From Pseudomonadota bacterium (GTDB taxonomy: Bacteria > Pseudomonadota > Alphaproteobacteria > Micavibrionales > Micavibrionaceae): a DNA stretch of 64,000 nt. The stretch spans positions 1-64,000 of the forward strand of contig JAKQEE010000258.1 of NCBI GenBank assembly GCA_029558635.1, written 5' to 3'. The notes under the pieces are model-generated. The model was not told where the DNA came from. It searched no databases and was given only the letters and a program-made list of their open reading frames with translations. Below are positions 19,241 to 28,211 of this stretch, piece by piece; position 1 is the first letter of the stretch; each line of letters opens with the position of its first letter. Both the position numbers and the translations under genes were made by a program.

Positions 19241-20965
19241 ATGACCGGATTTACCCCCTTCGGCCTAGCCGAGCCTATTTTGAACAGACTTGAGACCATC
19301 GAGTTTTTCGAACCTACCCCCATTCAACGCCAAGCCATTCCTCTTGCACTCGAAGGAAAGGATATTCTCGGGACCGCGCAAACAGGAACCGGAAAAACGG
19401 CAGCGTTCGGCTTGCCATTGGTTCAGCATTTGATGAACAACCCACATTCTTGTGCGCTGGTGATGACTCCAACCCGCGAGCTGGCGGTACAGGTGATGAC
19501 CCAGATCAAATCCTTTATTCCGGATGGAACGAAGATTCACGCTGCTTTGTTGATTGGCGGCGAGGCGATGTTCAAACAGCTTAAACAGCTTCAAGGCAAG
19601 CCGCGCTTGATTATCGGAACACCCGGACGGATCAACGACCATCTGGAACGTGATACGCTGCGTCTTTCCAAGGCCGATTTTTTGGTGCTGGACGAGGCCG
19701 ATCGCATGCTCGATATGGGATTTGGCGTTCAGCTTGAGGCCATTGCCAAATATCTGCCCGAACAACGTCAGACCTTGATGTTCTCGGCCACGGTGCCAAA
19801 CAATATCATGAAGTTGGCTTCGAAATATCTCAATGACCCTGCCCGCGTGGAAACGCATCAGGCGCACAAGGCCGCTCCGAAGATCAAGCAAGAGCTGATT
19901 CACGTCAATGACGATGCCAAGCATGACCAGTTGGTTAAATTGCTGGACGAGCGTTCGGGGCAAATCATCGTGTTTGTGAAAACCAAACACGGAGCAGACC
20001 GTTTGGCGCGCAAGCTGGCCAAAGACAATCATTCGGCTGATGCCATTCATGGCGATTTGCGTCAGGGGCAGCGTGACCGCGTCCTTCGCACGTTCCGCAA
20101 GAACGATGTGCGGATTTTGGTTGCGACCGATGTGGCGGCTCGTGGCCTTGATATTCCGTTCCTTGAAACGGTTATCAATTACGATTTGCCGCAAAATCCG
20201 GAAGACTACATTCACCGCATCGGCCGCACAGGGCGCAACGGCGAAGAAGGCGAAGCAATTTGCCTGATCTCCGGCCATGATCGTTCCAAATGGGTGCTGA
20301 TTGATCGCTTGATGAATCCGAAACCCAAGGAAGAACGTCGCGAGCGTTCTGCAAACGGCGAGGGCAAAAAGCGTCATGAAGGCGGTCGCAACGGGTCCGG
20401 TGACAAGAAGTTCGGCGGTAAAAAGTTCGGTGAGAAATCCGACTGGAAATCAAGCTTCAAAAAGAAGGATGACCGCAAAGCTTTCGGTTCTGACAAGCCT
20501 CGCGTTCCTGTCCGCTTTGAATCGCATGACGATCCAGAACTGGCACAAGCCAAGGCCGAATTCTTTGAGAAAAAAATGGGCGAGAAAAAACCTTTCGAGA
20601 AAAAGCCGTTTGGTAAGAAACCTTTTGGCGGTAAATCCGGCGACAGATCGGAAGGCGGATTCAAGAAGGAAGGTGGCTTCAAAAAAGAAGGCGGCTTCAA
20701 GAAAGAGGGCGGCTTCAAGAAAGAGGGATCGCGTAAAGAATGGGGCGACAAAGACGGAGCAGCTAAGAAACCTTTCTCTCGTGATGGTGCCAAACCATTC
20801 TCCAAAGATGGTGCAAAATCCGGCGAACGTCGTGAGGGCGGTTTCAGGAAAGAAGGTGGATTCAAGAAGGAAGGCGGGTTTAAATCCGGTGGTTTTAAAT
20901 CCAAAGGCTCTCCCAAATCCGGCGGATTCAAAAAAGATGGTCCGCGCCGTTCACACACCGCTTAA
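19241..20965 (+). CDS. DEAD-box ATP-dependent RNA helicase (RhlE-like)
   Basis: A 574-residue helicase: Q motif region (PTPIQRQAIPLAL), motif I AQTGTGKT (about residue 46), motif II VLDEADRM (about 150), motif III SAT, and HRIGRTGR (about 325). The RecA-like core ends near residue 370. The rest is a highly basic tail with repeated GGFKKEGGFKKEG and KPFGKKPFG units, typical of RNA-chaperone tails. It remodels RNA, for example in ribosome assembly or mRNA decay at low temperature. ATG 19241 has AAGGA upstream. A strong terminator follows. Confidence 0.93.
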   Translation: MTGFTPFGLAEPILNRLETIEFFEPTPIQRQAIPLALEGKDILGTAQTGTGKTAAFGLPLVQHLMNNPHSCALVMTPTRELAVQVMTQIKSFIPDGTKIHAALLIGGEAMFKQLKQLQGKPRLIIGTPGRINDHLERDTLRLSKADFLVLDEADRMLDMGFGVQLEAIAKYLPEQRQTLMFSATVPNNIMKLASKYLNDPARVETHQAHKAAPKIKQELIHVNDDAKHDQLVKLLDERSGQIIVFVKTKHGADRLARKLAKDNHSADAIHGDLRQGQRDRVLRTFRKNDVRILVATDVAARGLDIPFLETVINYDLPQNPEDYIHRIGRTGRNGEEGEAICLISGHDRSKWVLIDRLMNPKPKEERRERSANGEGKKRHEGGRNGSGDKKFGGKKFGEKSDWKSSFKKKDDRKAFGSDKPRVPVRFESHDDPELAQAKAEFFEKKMGEKKPFEKKPFGKKPFGGKSGDRSEGGFKKEGGFKKEGGFKKEGGFKKEGSRKEWGDKDGAAKKPFSRDGAKPFSKDGAKSGERREGGFRKEGGFKKEGGFKSGGFKSKGSPKSGGFKKDGPRRSHTA

Positions 20966-20986
20966 TTTATTTTTATAGAGATAAAG

Positions 20987-21011
20987 AAAAGGAGCCGAGA
21001 GGCTCCTTTTT
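20987..21011. terminator. Bidirectional intrinsic terminator
   Basis: AAAAGGAGCC-GAGA-GGCTCCTTTTT is a perfect hairpin with A and T flanks between the convergent helicase and fabG genes. Confidence 0.92.
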
Positions 21012-21033
21012 GTTTTCAAGTAAGGATGGCTGA

Positions 21034-21771
21034 TTAAATCATTGCCATGCCGCCATTCACATGAATGGTCGCACCAGTAACGTATCCGGCTTCGTCGGAG
21101 GCAAGGTAAGTCACCGCGGCGGCGATGTCGTTCGCGGTTCCCATTTTTCCGGCCGGAATGGTGCTCGAGATTTTTGCCTTTTGATCGTCAGTCAAAACTT
21201 CGGTCATTGAGGTCGCGATAAAGCCCGGGGCAACGCAATTGACGGTGATGCCGCGGCTTGCGATTTCTTGTGCCATTGCTTTCGACCATCCGATCATGCC
21301 GGCTTTGCTTGCTACGTAGTTGCACTGGCCCGGGTTGCCCATCACGCCCACGACCGAGGCAATATTGATGATGCGACCCGCGCGGCGTTTCATCATACCG
21401 CGCTGGACGGCTTTGGCGAGTTTGAATGTTGCTGTCAAATTGACGTTGATGACGTCATTCCATTCTTCGTCTTTCATGCGCATTGAGAGGTTGTCGCGCG
21501 TCAGGCCTGCGTTGTTGACCAGAATGTCGATCTGGCCCATGGCGGCTTCGGCATCGGCTGCCAATTTATCAACTGCTTCGAGGTCCGAAAGATCGGCAGG
21601 GAGGACGTGGACGCGCTCTTTCAGATCGGTGGCGAGCGCATTCAGTTTATCGACGTTGCGGCCAGAGATGCCAACGGTCGCGCCTTGCGCGTGCAGGGCG
21701 CGGGCAATCGCTTCGCCGATGCCGCCGGTTGCGCCTGTGACTAAAGCTGTTTTTCCAGTGAGATTGAACAT
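21034..21771 (-). CDS. fabG: 3-oxoacyl-[acyl-carrier-protein] reductase
   Basis: A 245-residue short-chain dehydrogenase with TGATGGIGEAIA (NADPH binding, residues 13-24), NNAGLT, catalytic Ser (NIASVVG), YVASKAGM (Tyr-x3-Lys, about 152-156) and the FabG-like C-terminus. It reduces beta-ketoacyl-ACP in fatty acid synthesis. It lies 19 bp downstream of fabD on the same strand. The usual next gene, acpP, is absent here: the unit ends at a terminator. Confidence 0.95.
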   Translation of the reverse strand: MFNLTGKTALVTGATGGIGEAIARALHAQGATVGISGRNVDKLNALATDLKERVHVLPADLSDLEAVDKLAADAEAAMGQIDILVNNAGLTRDNLSMRMKDEEWNDVINVNLTATFKLAKAVQRGMMKRRAGRIINIASVVGVMGNPGQCNYVASKAGMIGWSKAMAQEIASRGITVNCVAPGFIATSMTEVLTDDQKAKISSTIPAGKMGTANDIAAAVTYLASDEAGYVTGATIHVNGGMAMI

Positions 21772-21789
21772 TTTGTTTTCCTTTTCTTC

Positions 21790-22743
21790 TTATTTCAGTT
21801 TTTCAATGAGGGCGTCGATTTGTTCCGGTGTACCGACGCTTTCGCAGGCGACATCTTTTTCGATGCGTTTGACGAGGCCGGAGAGGACTTTGCCTGCGCC
21901 CAGTTCGATCATTTCAGTGACGCCTTGCTCTTTCATCCATGTGACAGATTCTCTCCAACGGACCATGCCAGTCACTTGTTCAACCAGCAATTTGCGAATG
22001 AGGTTCGGGTCGGTTGTGGCTTTGGCTGTGACGTTGGCAACCAGCGGAACAATTGGTGGTGCGATGACTGTGTCAGCCAATGCCTTTTCCATTGCATCGG
22101 CAGCGGGTTGCATCAGGCGGCAATGGAACGGGGCGCTCACAGGAAGCTGTACGGCACGTTTGGCGCCTTTTGCAGTAGCCAACTCCATAGCGATGGCCAC
22201 GGCGCCAGCGTGACCCGACACCACGATTTGACCTGGCGAGTTATCGTTGGCGGAGGCAACCATTTCGCCATTTTCGGTTTTGGTGTTGGCCTCGCGGGTG
22301 ATGGCTTCGACGTCGGGGAGGTCAAGGCCCAAAATAGCGGCCATCGCGCCAACTCCTACAGGGACGGCTTTTTGCATGCTTTGTCCGCGCAGTTTTAAAA
22401 GTTTGGCGGTAGTGTGGATTTCCAGCGACATGGCAGCAGTCAGGGCCGAATATTCACCCAGCGAATGGCCTGCGACAAAGTTGGATACTTCATGGAGGTT
22501 GATGTTTCCCTGTCCGACCAGCGTTCTGACCACGGCCATCGAGACAGCCATCAGGGCGGGTTGAGTGTTTTCGGTGAGGTTCAGATCCTGTTCCGATCCT
22601 TCGGTCATCAGTTTGAAGAGGTTTTGGTCCAAGGCATCGTCCACCATTTCGAACACTTCACGGGCTTCAAAGAAGGCTTCGGCCAGATCCTTGCCCATTC
22701 CGATGAATTGGGACCCTTGGCCCGGAAATATAAATGCGCGCAT
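21790..22743 (-). CDS. fabD: Malonyl-CoA:ACP transacylase
   Basis: A 317-residue acyltransferase. I start at ATG 22743 (MRAFIFPGQGSQ), preceded by GGAGCG at good spacing, rather than at 22776. The catalytic Ser lies in GHSLGEYSA (about residue 92-100), with later His (PFHCRLM). It loads malonyl groups on ACP for fatty acid elongation. It forms a two-gene operon with fabG. Confidence 0.95.
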   Translation of the reverse strand: MRAFIFPGQGSQFIGMGKDLAEAFFEAREVFEMVDDALDQNLFKLMTEGSEQDLNLTENTQPALMAVSMAVVRTLVGQGNINLHEVSNFVAGHSLGEYSALTAAMSLEIHTTAKLLKLRGQSMQKAVPVGVGAMAAILGLDLPDVEAITREANTKTENGEMVASANDNSPGQIVVSGHAGAVAIAMELATAKGAKRAVQLPVSAPFHCRLMQPAADAMEKALADTVIAPPIVPLVANVTAKATTDPNLIRKLLVEQVTGMVRWRESVTWMKEQGVTEMIELGAGKVLSGLVKRIEKDVACESVGTPEQIDALIEKLK

Positions 22744-23132
22744 GGTGATTCGCTCCAAACTCGTAAATTTCGTCAATATGGCCGGATTAGGCGGAATTTT
22801 GCGGTTTTAGTCAACCTTAAAAGGGGTCTAAAAAATCCAATCCCCAGAAGGACTTACTGTTGCGCAACATACAAAACGGTGCGTTTTTTATGTTGCCCCT
22901 TTACAACTATCCCAAAATAAACTAGTATCAAATTACTCAGGATTGCGATTTCTTGAAATAAAAAATCCCCCAGCAGGTGGCAATACCATGCAAGGAGGGA
23001 TGGATCCTGAGTAGGGAGACGTGCCTTAAGTGTTAAGTGCTTAATAAATATAATAACAGTGGGACGAGTGCGGTAGCGTTTCATGCGGGTGTTAATGCCA
23101 TATGTAGACATTAAAAAAGCATGGAGGTTACA
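22744..23132. other. Intergenic region, 389 bp, with one strong inverted repeat
   Basis: Between the divergent fabD and a small unknown gene. It contains the near-perfect 15-bp inverted repeat listed separately, a TATAAT hexamer at 23049-23054 without a convincing -35 partner, and the short repeat TTAAGTG twice (23026-23038). No RNA gene or ORF is supported here. Confidence 0.6.
22864..22896. repeat. 15-bp inverted repeat with one mismatch and 3-nt loop
   Basis: GCAACATA-C-AAAACG pairs with CGTTTT-T-TATGTTGC around GTG. There is no T-tract beyond the stem on either strand, so it does not look like a normal terminator. It could be an operator, a small RNA hairpin or a mobile miniature element remnant. 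Confidence 0.75.
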
Positions 23133-23444
23133 ATGAGTTGTTCTATTATTCACCAATCTGTCCGATCTATCCTTGAAGAAGGAAGTACCGCTTACACGAC
23201 GGTTGTCGAAACTGGCGGCGCTCCCAATGTCGACTATGCCGGTTATTGCTGCCATGTGGCTTTGAACAGGCTTCGGCAGACGCTTAACCATCCGGATCTA
23301 ACGGCTGAGCAGCTGGAGGGGCTTCTTCGACGGGCTGCCCGGAAGTACGATTCAAGTGGAGAAGACGAGCGTCGAGAGTGGTCTTCGATGATGGCCCGTT
23401 ATCTGACCAAGCATGTCAACGCCAACTCTCATTCGGTCGTGTAG
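23133..23444 (+). CDS. Small protein of unknown function
   Basis: A 103-residue protein. ATG 23133 is chosen because GGAGGTTACA lies immediately upstream; the earlier in-frame ATG at 23121 overlaps that ribosome binding site. It is hydrophilic and likely helical (LTAEQLEGLLRRAARKYDSSGEDERREW), with two adjacent cysteines (GYCCHVAL). No signal peptide and no known domain. It stands alone between fabD (divergent) and ilvA (about 100 bp downstream). Confidence 0.65.
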   Translation: MSCSIIHQSVRSILEEGSTAYTTVVETGGAPNVDYAGYCCHVALNRLRQTLNHPDLTAEQLEGLLRRAARKYDSSGEDERREWSSMMARYLTKHVNANSHSVV

Positions 23445-23540
23445 TCCGTTTTTACTCCTTTTAGGGGGGGGTTATGATGCTTCCTCCTGTTGTGAATCTC
23501 CCTTGCGCGGGGTTTTGAAAACAGGTTAAGTGTTTTCCCT

Positions 23541-25076
23541 ATGGAAGCTCAAAATTTTGACCGTCTTTTTACCGAAATTCTTCAAGCGCGGACCCGTGTT
23601 TATCGTGCGGGGTCGGTGACGCCGTTGCAGCGTATTGCGCTGCCCGAGATCGAAGCTGAAATTTTCGTTAAACGCGAGGACATCTCGCCGATTAACGCCT
23701 ACAAATGGCGCGGTGCCTACAATTGTACGGCTGTTCTGACCGAAGGGAAAGATGTAGGTACCGTTGTTGCGGCTTCGGCCGGGAACCATGCACAAGGTGT
23801 GGCGTTGGCTGCGCGGATGCTCGGGATCGAGGCTAAGATTTTTATGCCGATGTCCACGCCGATGATGAAACAGCGCGCTGTCAAGCTGCATGGTCAGGAG
23901 CATGTCGAGATCGTTCTGGTGGGAGATACATACGATCAGGCGTCGGATGCCGCCAAGGATTATGCTGCAAAAAACAATGTTCCTTATGTTCATCCATTTG
24001 ACGATCTTTATACGATTGCTGGTCAAGCGACGATTGCGGATGAACTGGTTTTGTCCGGTGAAGGACCATTTGATTATGTTTTTCTGCAAATCGGCGGTGG
24101 CGGAATGGCGGCCGGAGTTTCAAGCTGGTTGAAACTCCATCATCCGAATACCAAAATCATCGGTGTCGAAGGAATCGGGCAAGCCTGTATGAGCGCGTCG
24201 CTCAAGCATGGAGAGCCGGTTACGCTCCATGAAGTCGATACGTTTTGCGACGGAACAGCCGTTAAGCGTCCGGGGGCTTTGACGTTCCAGATTTGCAGCA
24301 AGACACTCGATGGTACAGTCGAAGTCACGAATGAGGAAGTATGCGCGGCGATCCAGAAATTCTGGGATGCCAAGCGTGTTATTCCTGAACCTGCCGGAGC
24401 CATGGGGCTTGCGGGGTTGGTCAAATTTGCATCCGAGAATAAAGATGCTATTCGCGGAAAAAAATTATTGTGCATTCTGTGCGGGGCCAATATGGATTTC
24501 GGCAAGCTTGCGCTTATTTCTGCGCAATCGGCTATCGGTGCCAATCGTCGCCGTTATTTGCGTTTCCATCTCAGCGAAAAAGGCGGCAGTCTGCTCGGGT
24601 TGCTCGACCGGATTTTTACGGACGTCAATGTCACCGAATTCCAGTACGGAAAAATTTCCGATACGGACGGGTATCCGATTATTGCGTTTGAAGCCATGCC
24701 GCAAAAGATCGAAGAGTTGCAGGAAAATCTGCATAAGGAAAAGATCGAGTTTCAGGATGTGACGGAAGATCCCGATGTGCGGTACCGCGTCATCAATTAC
24801 AATCCGTCGCTGTTTCGTCATCCGGTGTTGTTACACGTTCATTTCCCCGAGCGGAAAGGCGCGTTGCGCGAATTTATGCGTCAGGTTTCGACCATCGCCA
24901 ATGTTTGTTATTTCAATTATGCATATACCGGTGAAACGATCGGGCGTGCGTTGATGGGGTTTGAGTTTGAAAAACCCGAAGATCATGCGCGGTTTTACGA
25001 GATCATTTCCCAGTCTCCGGTGGAATGCCGTGCCGTTCCCGATGAGGTGGCCAGGCGGATGCTGGCGGCGGCTTGA
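23541..25076 (+). CDS. ilvA: Threonine ammonia-lyase, biosynthetic
   Basis: A 511-residue PLP enzyme converting threonine to 2-oxobutyrate for isoleucine synthesis. The PLP lysine is in AYKWRGAYN (about residue 55), with the glycine loop IGGGGMAAG near residue 187. The C-terminal third (about 330-511) carries two ACT-like regulatory domains (SEKGGSLLGLLDRIF and HFPERKGALREFM), so feedback inhibition by isoleucine is expected from the family. Normal length for the biosynthetic form. Confidence 0.95.
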   Translation: MEAQNFDRLFTEILQARTRVYRAGSVTPLQRIALPEIEAEIFVKREDISPINAYKWRGAYNCTAVLTEGKDVGTVVAASAGNHAQGVALAARMLGIEAKIFMPMSTPMMKQRAVKLHGQEHVEIVLVGDTYDQASDAAKDYAAKNNVPYVHPFDDLYTIAGQATIADELVLSGEGPFDYVFLQIGGGGMAAGVSSWLKLHHPNTKIIGVEGIGQACMSASLKHGEPVTLHEVDTFCDGTAVKRPGALTFQICSKTLDGTVEVTNEEVCAAIQKFWDAKRVIPEPAGAMGLAGLVKFASENKDAIRGKKLLCILCGANMDFGKLALISAQSAIGANRRRYLRFHLSEKGGSLLGLLDRIFTDVNVTEFQYGKISDTDGYPIIAFEAMPQKIEELQENLHKEKIEFQDVTEDPDVRYRVINYNPSLFRHPVLLHVHFPERKGALREFMRQVSTIANVCYFNYAYTGETIGRALMGFEFEKPEDHARFYEIISQSPVECRAVPDEVARRMLAAA

Positions 25077-25142
25077 TTTTAGAGAATTTTGTGCTTTCCC
25101 TGATCTCCGGCTTCTGTCATAATTCAAGGAGGAGATTTGATT

Positions 25143-25466
25143 ATGCGCGGGTTATTCGTTCTTTTGGGTGCTTTTGGTGTGATTTTGGTCGGAGGTCCCG
25201 CTTTTGCAGAGGGACAGCTGCTCAATTTATGGCCTAGCCAGCGGGCAACATATCAGGTGAATATGGATGCAAGGGCCGCCGAATATGAGGCGCGCGGTCA
25301 GGCTTATGTCGATCATCTTTATGCGACCCAAGGTGAGGAAGAGATGCCACCCGCGGACAATCTTCACATGGATGAGGCTGGTTCTGCCGATCAGGTTGTT
25401 GAACCCAAGGACGTGGATATGAACGAGGTTCAGTCCATCGTTTCCCGACAGACTTCAAGACAGTAA
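25143..25466 (+). CDS. Small exported protein of unknown function
   Basis: A 107-residue protein starting at ATG 25143 behind AAGGAGGAG, with a clear signal peptide (MRGLFVLLGAFGVILVGGPAFA). The mature part is about 85 residues, acidic, without cysteines or known motifs. It is convergent with the next small exported protein gene, whose stop lies 8 bp away. Confidence 0.7.
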   Translation: MRGLFVLLGAFGVILVGGPAFAEGQLLNLWPSQRATYQVNMDARAAEYEARGQAYVDHLYATQGEEEMPPADNLHMDEAGSADQVVEPKDVDMNEVQSIVSRQTSRQ

Positions 25467-25473
25467 GTTTTCT

Positions 25474-25863
25474 TTATTTGCAATCTGCATAGAGTTTTGT
25501 GAACCCCTCTTTGGTGGTGGTCTTGCGCAGCATGATGTCGCCGCTTAACCGTGTTTTGCAGGAGAAAAGCGGGATAATCGTTCGTAAGACCAATTCGACT
25601 TTATAGCCGTCATAGAAAGGACCGGTGGAACAGACTTGGGCGGCCTGGTCGGGTTCGAGACGGAAGGTTCCCTCGTGACGCTGGACCGTTCCCGTGGTGG
25701 TTTTGAACGGGGCGGTGCGAATCACGCCTATAATGCTCTGGTCCGACATATTGCGGAGCGTGGCACATTCTTCAAATGGCGAAACATCGCCAGCATAGGC
25801 GGAGAGCGGGGACAGCCCAAGGATTAGTGCAAATCCAAGAATGATAAAAGGGGAATTCTTCAT
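25474..25863 (-). CDS. Small exported protein with four cysteines
   Basis: A 129-residue protein with a signal peptide (MKNSPFIILGFALILGLSPLSAYA) and a mature domain with cysteines in ECATL, QVCST, FSCKT and ADCK, consistent with two disulfides in the periplasm. No known family is recognised. It lies between the FNR gene (same strand) and a convergent small gene. Confidence 0.7.
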   Translation of the reverse strand: MKNSPFIILGFALILGLSPLSAYAGDVSPFEECATLRNMSDQSIIGVIRTAPFKTTTGTVQRHEGTFRLEPDQAAQVCSTGPFYDGYKVELVLRTIIPLFSCKTRLSGDIMLRKTTTKEGFTKLYADCK

Positions 25864-25886
25864 TCCCCTTTTATAACATAAATTGG

Positions 25887-26903
25887 TTAAGAATTTGATG
25901 GAATACCCTTGGTAGTGGAATATTCGAAATGCTGCGCTTTGTCGGGGTTGCGGCGGGTCAGGATATGATGGGCGGCCTGGGCGGCTTCGGCAAATCCCGT
26001 CAAAATCAGGCGCAGTTTATGGGGGTAGATGGCCATGTCGCCCACGGCGTAAATCCCCGTTACGGATGTTTGGGCTGTTCCCTGATCGGTTTTGATCTGG
26101 TGGTGGTCGAGCACCAAACCCCACTCGGCGATAGGTCCCAACTCGGTAGCTAGTCCGAAAAAGGGTAGCAGAATATCAACGTCACGGCTTTGGGTGTTTC
26201 CATCCAGATCGGCGATTGTGATCGAGGTCAGTATGCCGTTTTCGCCATCCAGTTTTTCAAGCTGGGCAGGGGTGATGATTTCAACTTTTCCGGTTGCGGC
26301 CAGTTCATGGAGTTTTTCGAGGGAAGCGGCGCTGGCACGGAATTTGTCGCGGCGATGAACCACATAAATTTGCTGCGCGATGTCGGCTAGAGAGATCGCC
26401 CAGTCGACGGCTGAATCTCCGCCGCCTGCAATCATGATTTTCTTGCCTGAAAACCCGTTGCGGTTGCGGACGGCGTAGAAAATTGATGTGCCTTCATAGG
26501 TTTCGATGTTTTCCAGTGGCGGGCGGTTGGGGCCGAACGCTCCGGCGCCGCCTGCGATGATAATTGCTTTTGCTGCAATTAGGGTGTTTTTCGATGTTGT
26601 AAGGGTGAATGCGCCCTCTTGTCCGTTGATTTTAACGACTTGTTGGCCGAGGTGATAAACCGGACCAAACGGGGAGGCTTGAGCTTCGAGTTGCTCGATC
26701 AATTCGCCCGCCAAAATTGATGGTTCGGCCGGAATGTCATAGATCGGCTTTTCAGGGTAAAGGGCCGTGCATTGACCACCGATCTGGTCCAGTGAGTCGA
26801 TGACGTGGGCCTTGAGACCTGCCATACCGCACTGGAACACCGCAAATAGGCCTGCGGGGCCTGCGCCGATAATGGCAACATCGGTTTGAAATTCTTGATC
26901 CAT
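25887..26903 (-). CDS. Ferredoxin/flavodoxin--NADP(+) reductase, thioredoxin-reductase-like type
   Basis: A 338-residue flavoprotein with FAD motif AIIGAGPAGLFAVFQ (residues 10-24), DQIGGQCTALYPEKPIYDIP, and NADP motif MIAGGGDSAVDWA (about 155-168). It lacks the redox CxxC of true thioredoxin reductases, as expected for the YumC-type reductases. It transfers electrons between NADPH and ferredoxin or flavodoxin. Divergent from tsaE with only 35 bp between the start codons. Confidence 0.9.
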   Translation of the reverse strand: MDQEFQTDVAIIGAGPAGLFAVFQCGMAGLKAHVIDSLDQIGGQCTALYPEKPIYDIPAEPSILAGELIEQLEAQASPFGPVYHLGQQVVKINGQEGAFTLTTSKNTLIAAKAIIIAGGAGAFGPNRPPLENIETYEGTSIFYAVRNRNGFSGKKIMIAGGGDSAVDWAISLADIAQQIYVVHRRDKFRASAASLEKLHELAATGKVEIITPAQLEKLDGENGILTSITIADLDGNTQSRDVDILLPFFGLATELGPIAEWGLVLDHHQIKTDQGTAQTSVTGIYAVGDMAIYPHKLRLILTGFAEAAQAAHHILTRRNPDKAQHFEYSTTKGIPSNS

Positions 26904-26938
26904 AGGCTATACATACGGGAAGGAAGGGATACCCGCCA

Positions 26939-27346
26939 ATGGTTTTTTTGACCGAAGAGGAAACAATTCGCTTTGCTGCGGATTTTACGCGAAAGCTCAA
27001 GCCCCGAGATGTCGTTTTGCTGCGTGGCGATCTGGGGGCGGGCAAATCGGTTTTTGCGCGCTCTGTCATTCGGGCGCTTTCGGATAATCCTGAATTGGAG
27101 GTTCCCAGCCCAACTTTTACCCTTGTCCAGACCTATGATACTTCGGGTGGGGAAGTCTGGCATTTCGATTTATACCGGTTGAAAGATGCGGACGAAATTT
27201 TTGAGCTGGGGTGGGAAGATGCTCTGGCGGGTGGGATCGTTCTGGTCGAATGGCCAGAGAGGCTTGGTCCGTATGTTCCCGAAAATGCTCGGGAGGTTAA
27301 TATTACCATTCAGACGGATGGGGCGCGAGAGGTCGAGATAAGATGA
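26939..27346 (+). CDS. tsaE: tRNA threonylcarbamoyladenosine biosynthesis ATPase TsaE
   Basis: A 135-residue P-loop ATPase with LRGDLGAGKSVFAR (about residues 29-42), SPTFTLVQTY and HFDLYRL, all diagnostic of TsaE. It energises the TsaB-TsaD complex that makes t6A37 in tRNA. The stop overlaps the next start (ATGA), so it is coupled to the MurU-like gene. In many alphaproteobacteria an aminoglycoside-phosphotransferase-like kinase (AmgK) lies between or is fused; it is absent here. Confidence 0.94.
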   Translation: MVFLTEEETIRFAADFTRKLKPRDVVLLRGDLGAGKSVFARSVIRALSDNPELEVPSPTFTLVQTYDTSGGEVWHFDLYRLKDADEIFELGWEDALAGGIVLVEWPERLGPYVPENAREVNITIQTDGAREVEIR

Positions 27347-28050
27347 GTATTGATACGGCTTTTATATTGGCAGCGGGAAAGGGCACGCGGATGGCGCCTC
27401 TCACCGATATTGTTCCCAAGCCGCTGGTAAAGTTAAACGGACGAGCTTTGCTCGATTATGTGTTCGATCATTTGAAAGATGCCGGTGTTACCAAAGCGGT
27501 GGTGAATTCGCACCATCATGCAGGCGTTTTGCGGAAATATCTGGCGGGTGTTCAGGGAATTGAGATCATGGAAACGCATGAGCTTGTATTGCTTGAAACT
27601 GGAGGAGGGCTTCAAAATGCTGCGTCCTATCTGGGGGATGAGCCGTTCTTTATGATCAACGGTGATGCGTTCTGGACGGATGGGCCAAGCGGTTGCGCAT
27701 TGAAGAGGCTTGAAGATTTTTTTGATGACGAGCGGATGGATATTTTGTTGCTGCTTATTCCCGTCGAGCGGATGATTTTGACCGAAGGGGTCGGTGACTA
27801 TGATCTTTTGCCGGATGGACAAATTCGCCGTAACAAAGCAAAGGCCGGAACTCATATGTTTACGGGGATCCGGATTGTGCATCCACGTATTCTTAGTGGA
27901 ATGGAAGAGGGGATTTATTCCTTTCTCAAGCAAATGGATGCAGCTGAGCAAGCGGGGCGGCTCTACGGTTTGGTCCATGACGGGGAGTGGCACCATATCT
28001 CGACGCCTGATGATCTGAAAAGGGTTGGGAATGCTTGTAGGGATGCGTAG
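27343..28050 (+). CDS. MurU-like sugar-1-phosphate nucleotidyltransferase
   Basis: A 235-residue nucleotidyltransferase with LAAGKGTRMAPLT (residues 8-20) and VPKPLVKLNGR, followed by NGDAFW, the metal-binding Asp region. By context (next to tsaE) it corresponds to MurU, which makes UDP-MurNAc from MurNAc 1-phosphate in the peptidoglycan recycling shortcut. The partner kinase AmgK is not in the neighbourhood. Substrate is inferred from context only. Confidence 0.8.
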   Translation: MSIDTAFILAAGKGTRMAPLTDIVPKPLVKLNGRALLDYVFDHLKDAGVTKAVVNSHHHAGVLRKYLAGVQGIEIMETHELVLLETGGGLQNAASYLGDEPFFMINGDAFWTDGPSGCALKRLEDFFDDERMDILLLLIPVERMILTEGVGDYDLLPDGQIRRNKAKAGTHMFTGIRIVHPRILSGMEEGIYSFLKQMDAAEQAGRLYGLVHDGEWHHISTPDDLKRVGNACRDA

Positions 28051-28211
28051 GGTTGTTCAAAATGGGGGGTAGACCCTTCGCCAACCAGTATGATAAAACT
28101 GATGCATACGAAGTCATTTATTTAAAGAAATCAGATGGGAGTTTATTTTCCCATGGGCCATGCAGAAGTGTGTGGCAAGTAAACATATAAATCAGGAGTG
28201 AAATTTGAACC

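Noticed and set aside
23026-23054. Promoter with TATAAT for the 103-residue gene
   Set aside because: The -10 is perfect but no acceptable -35 hexamer lies at the right distance.
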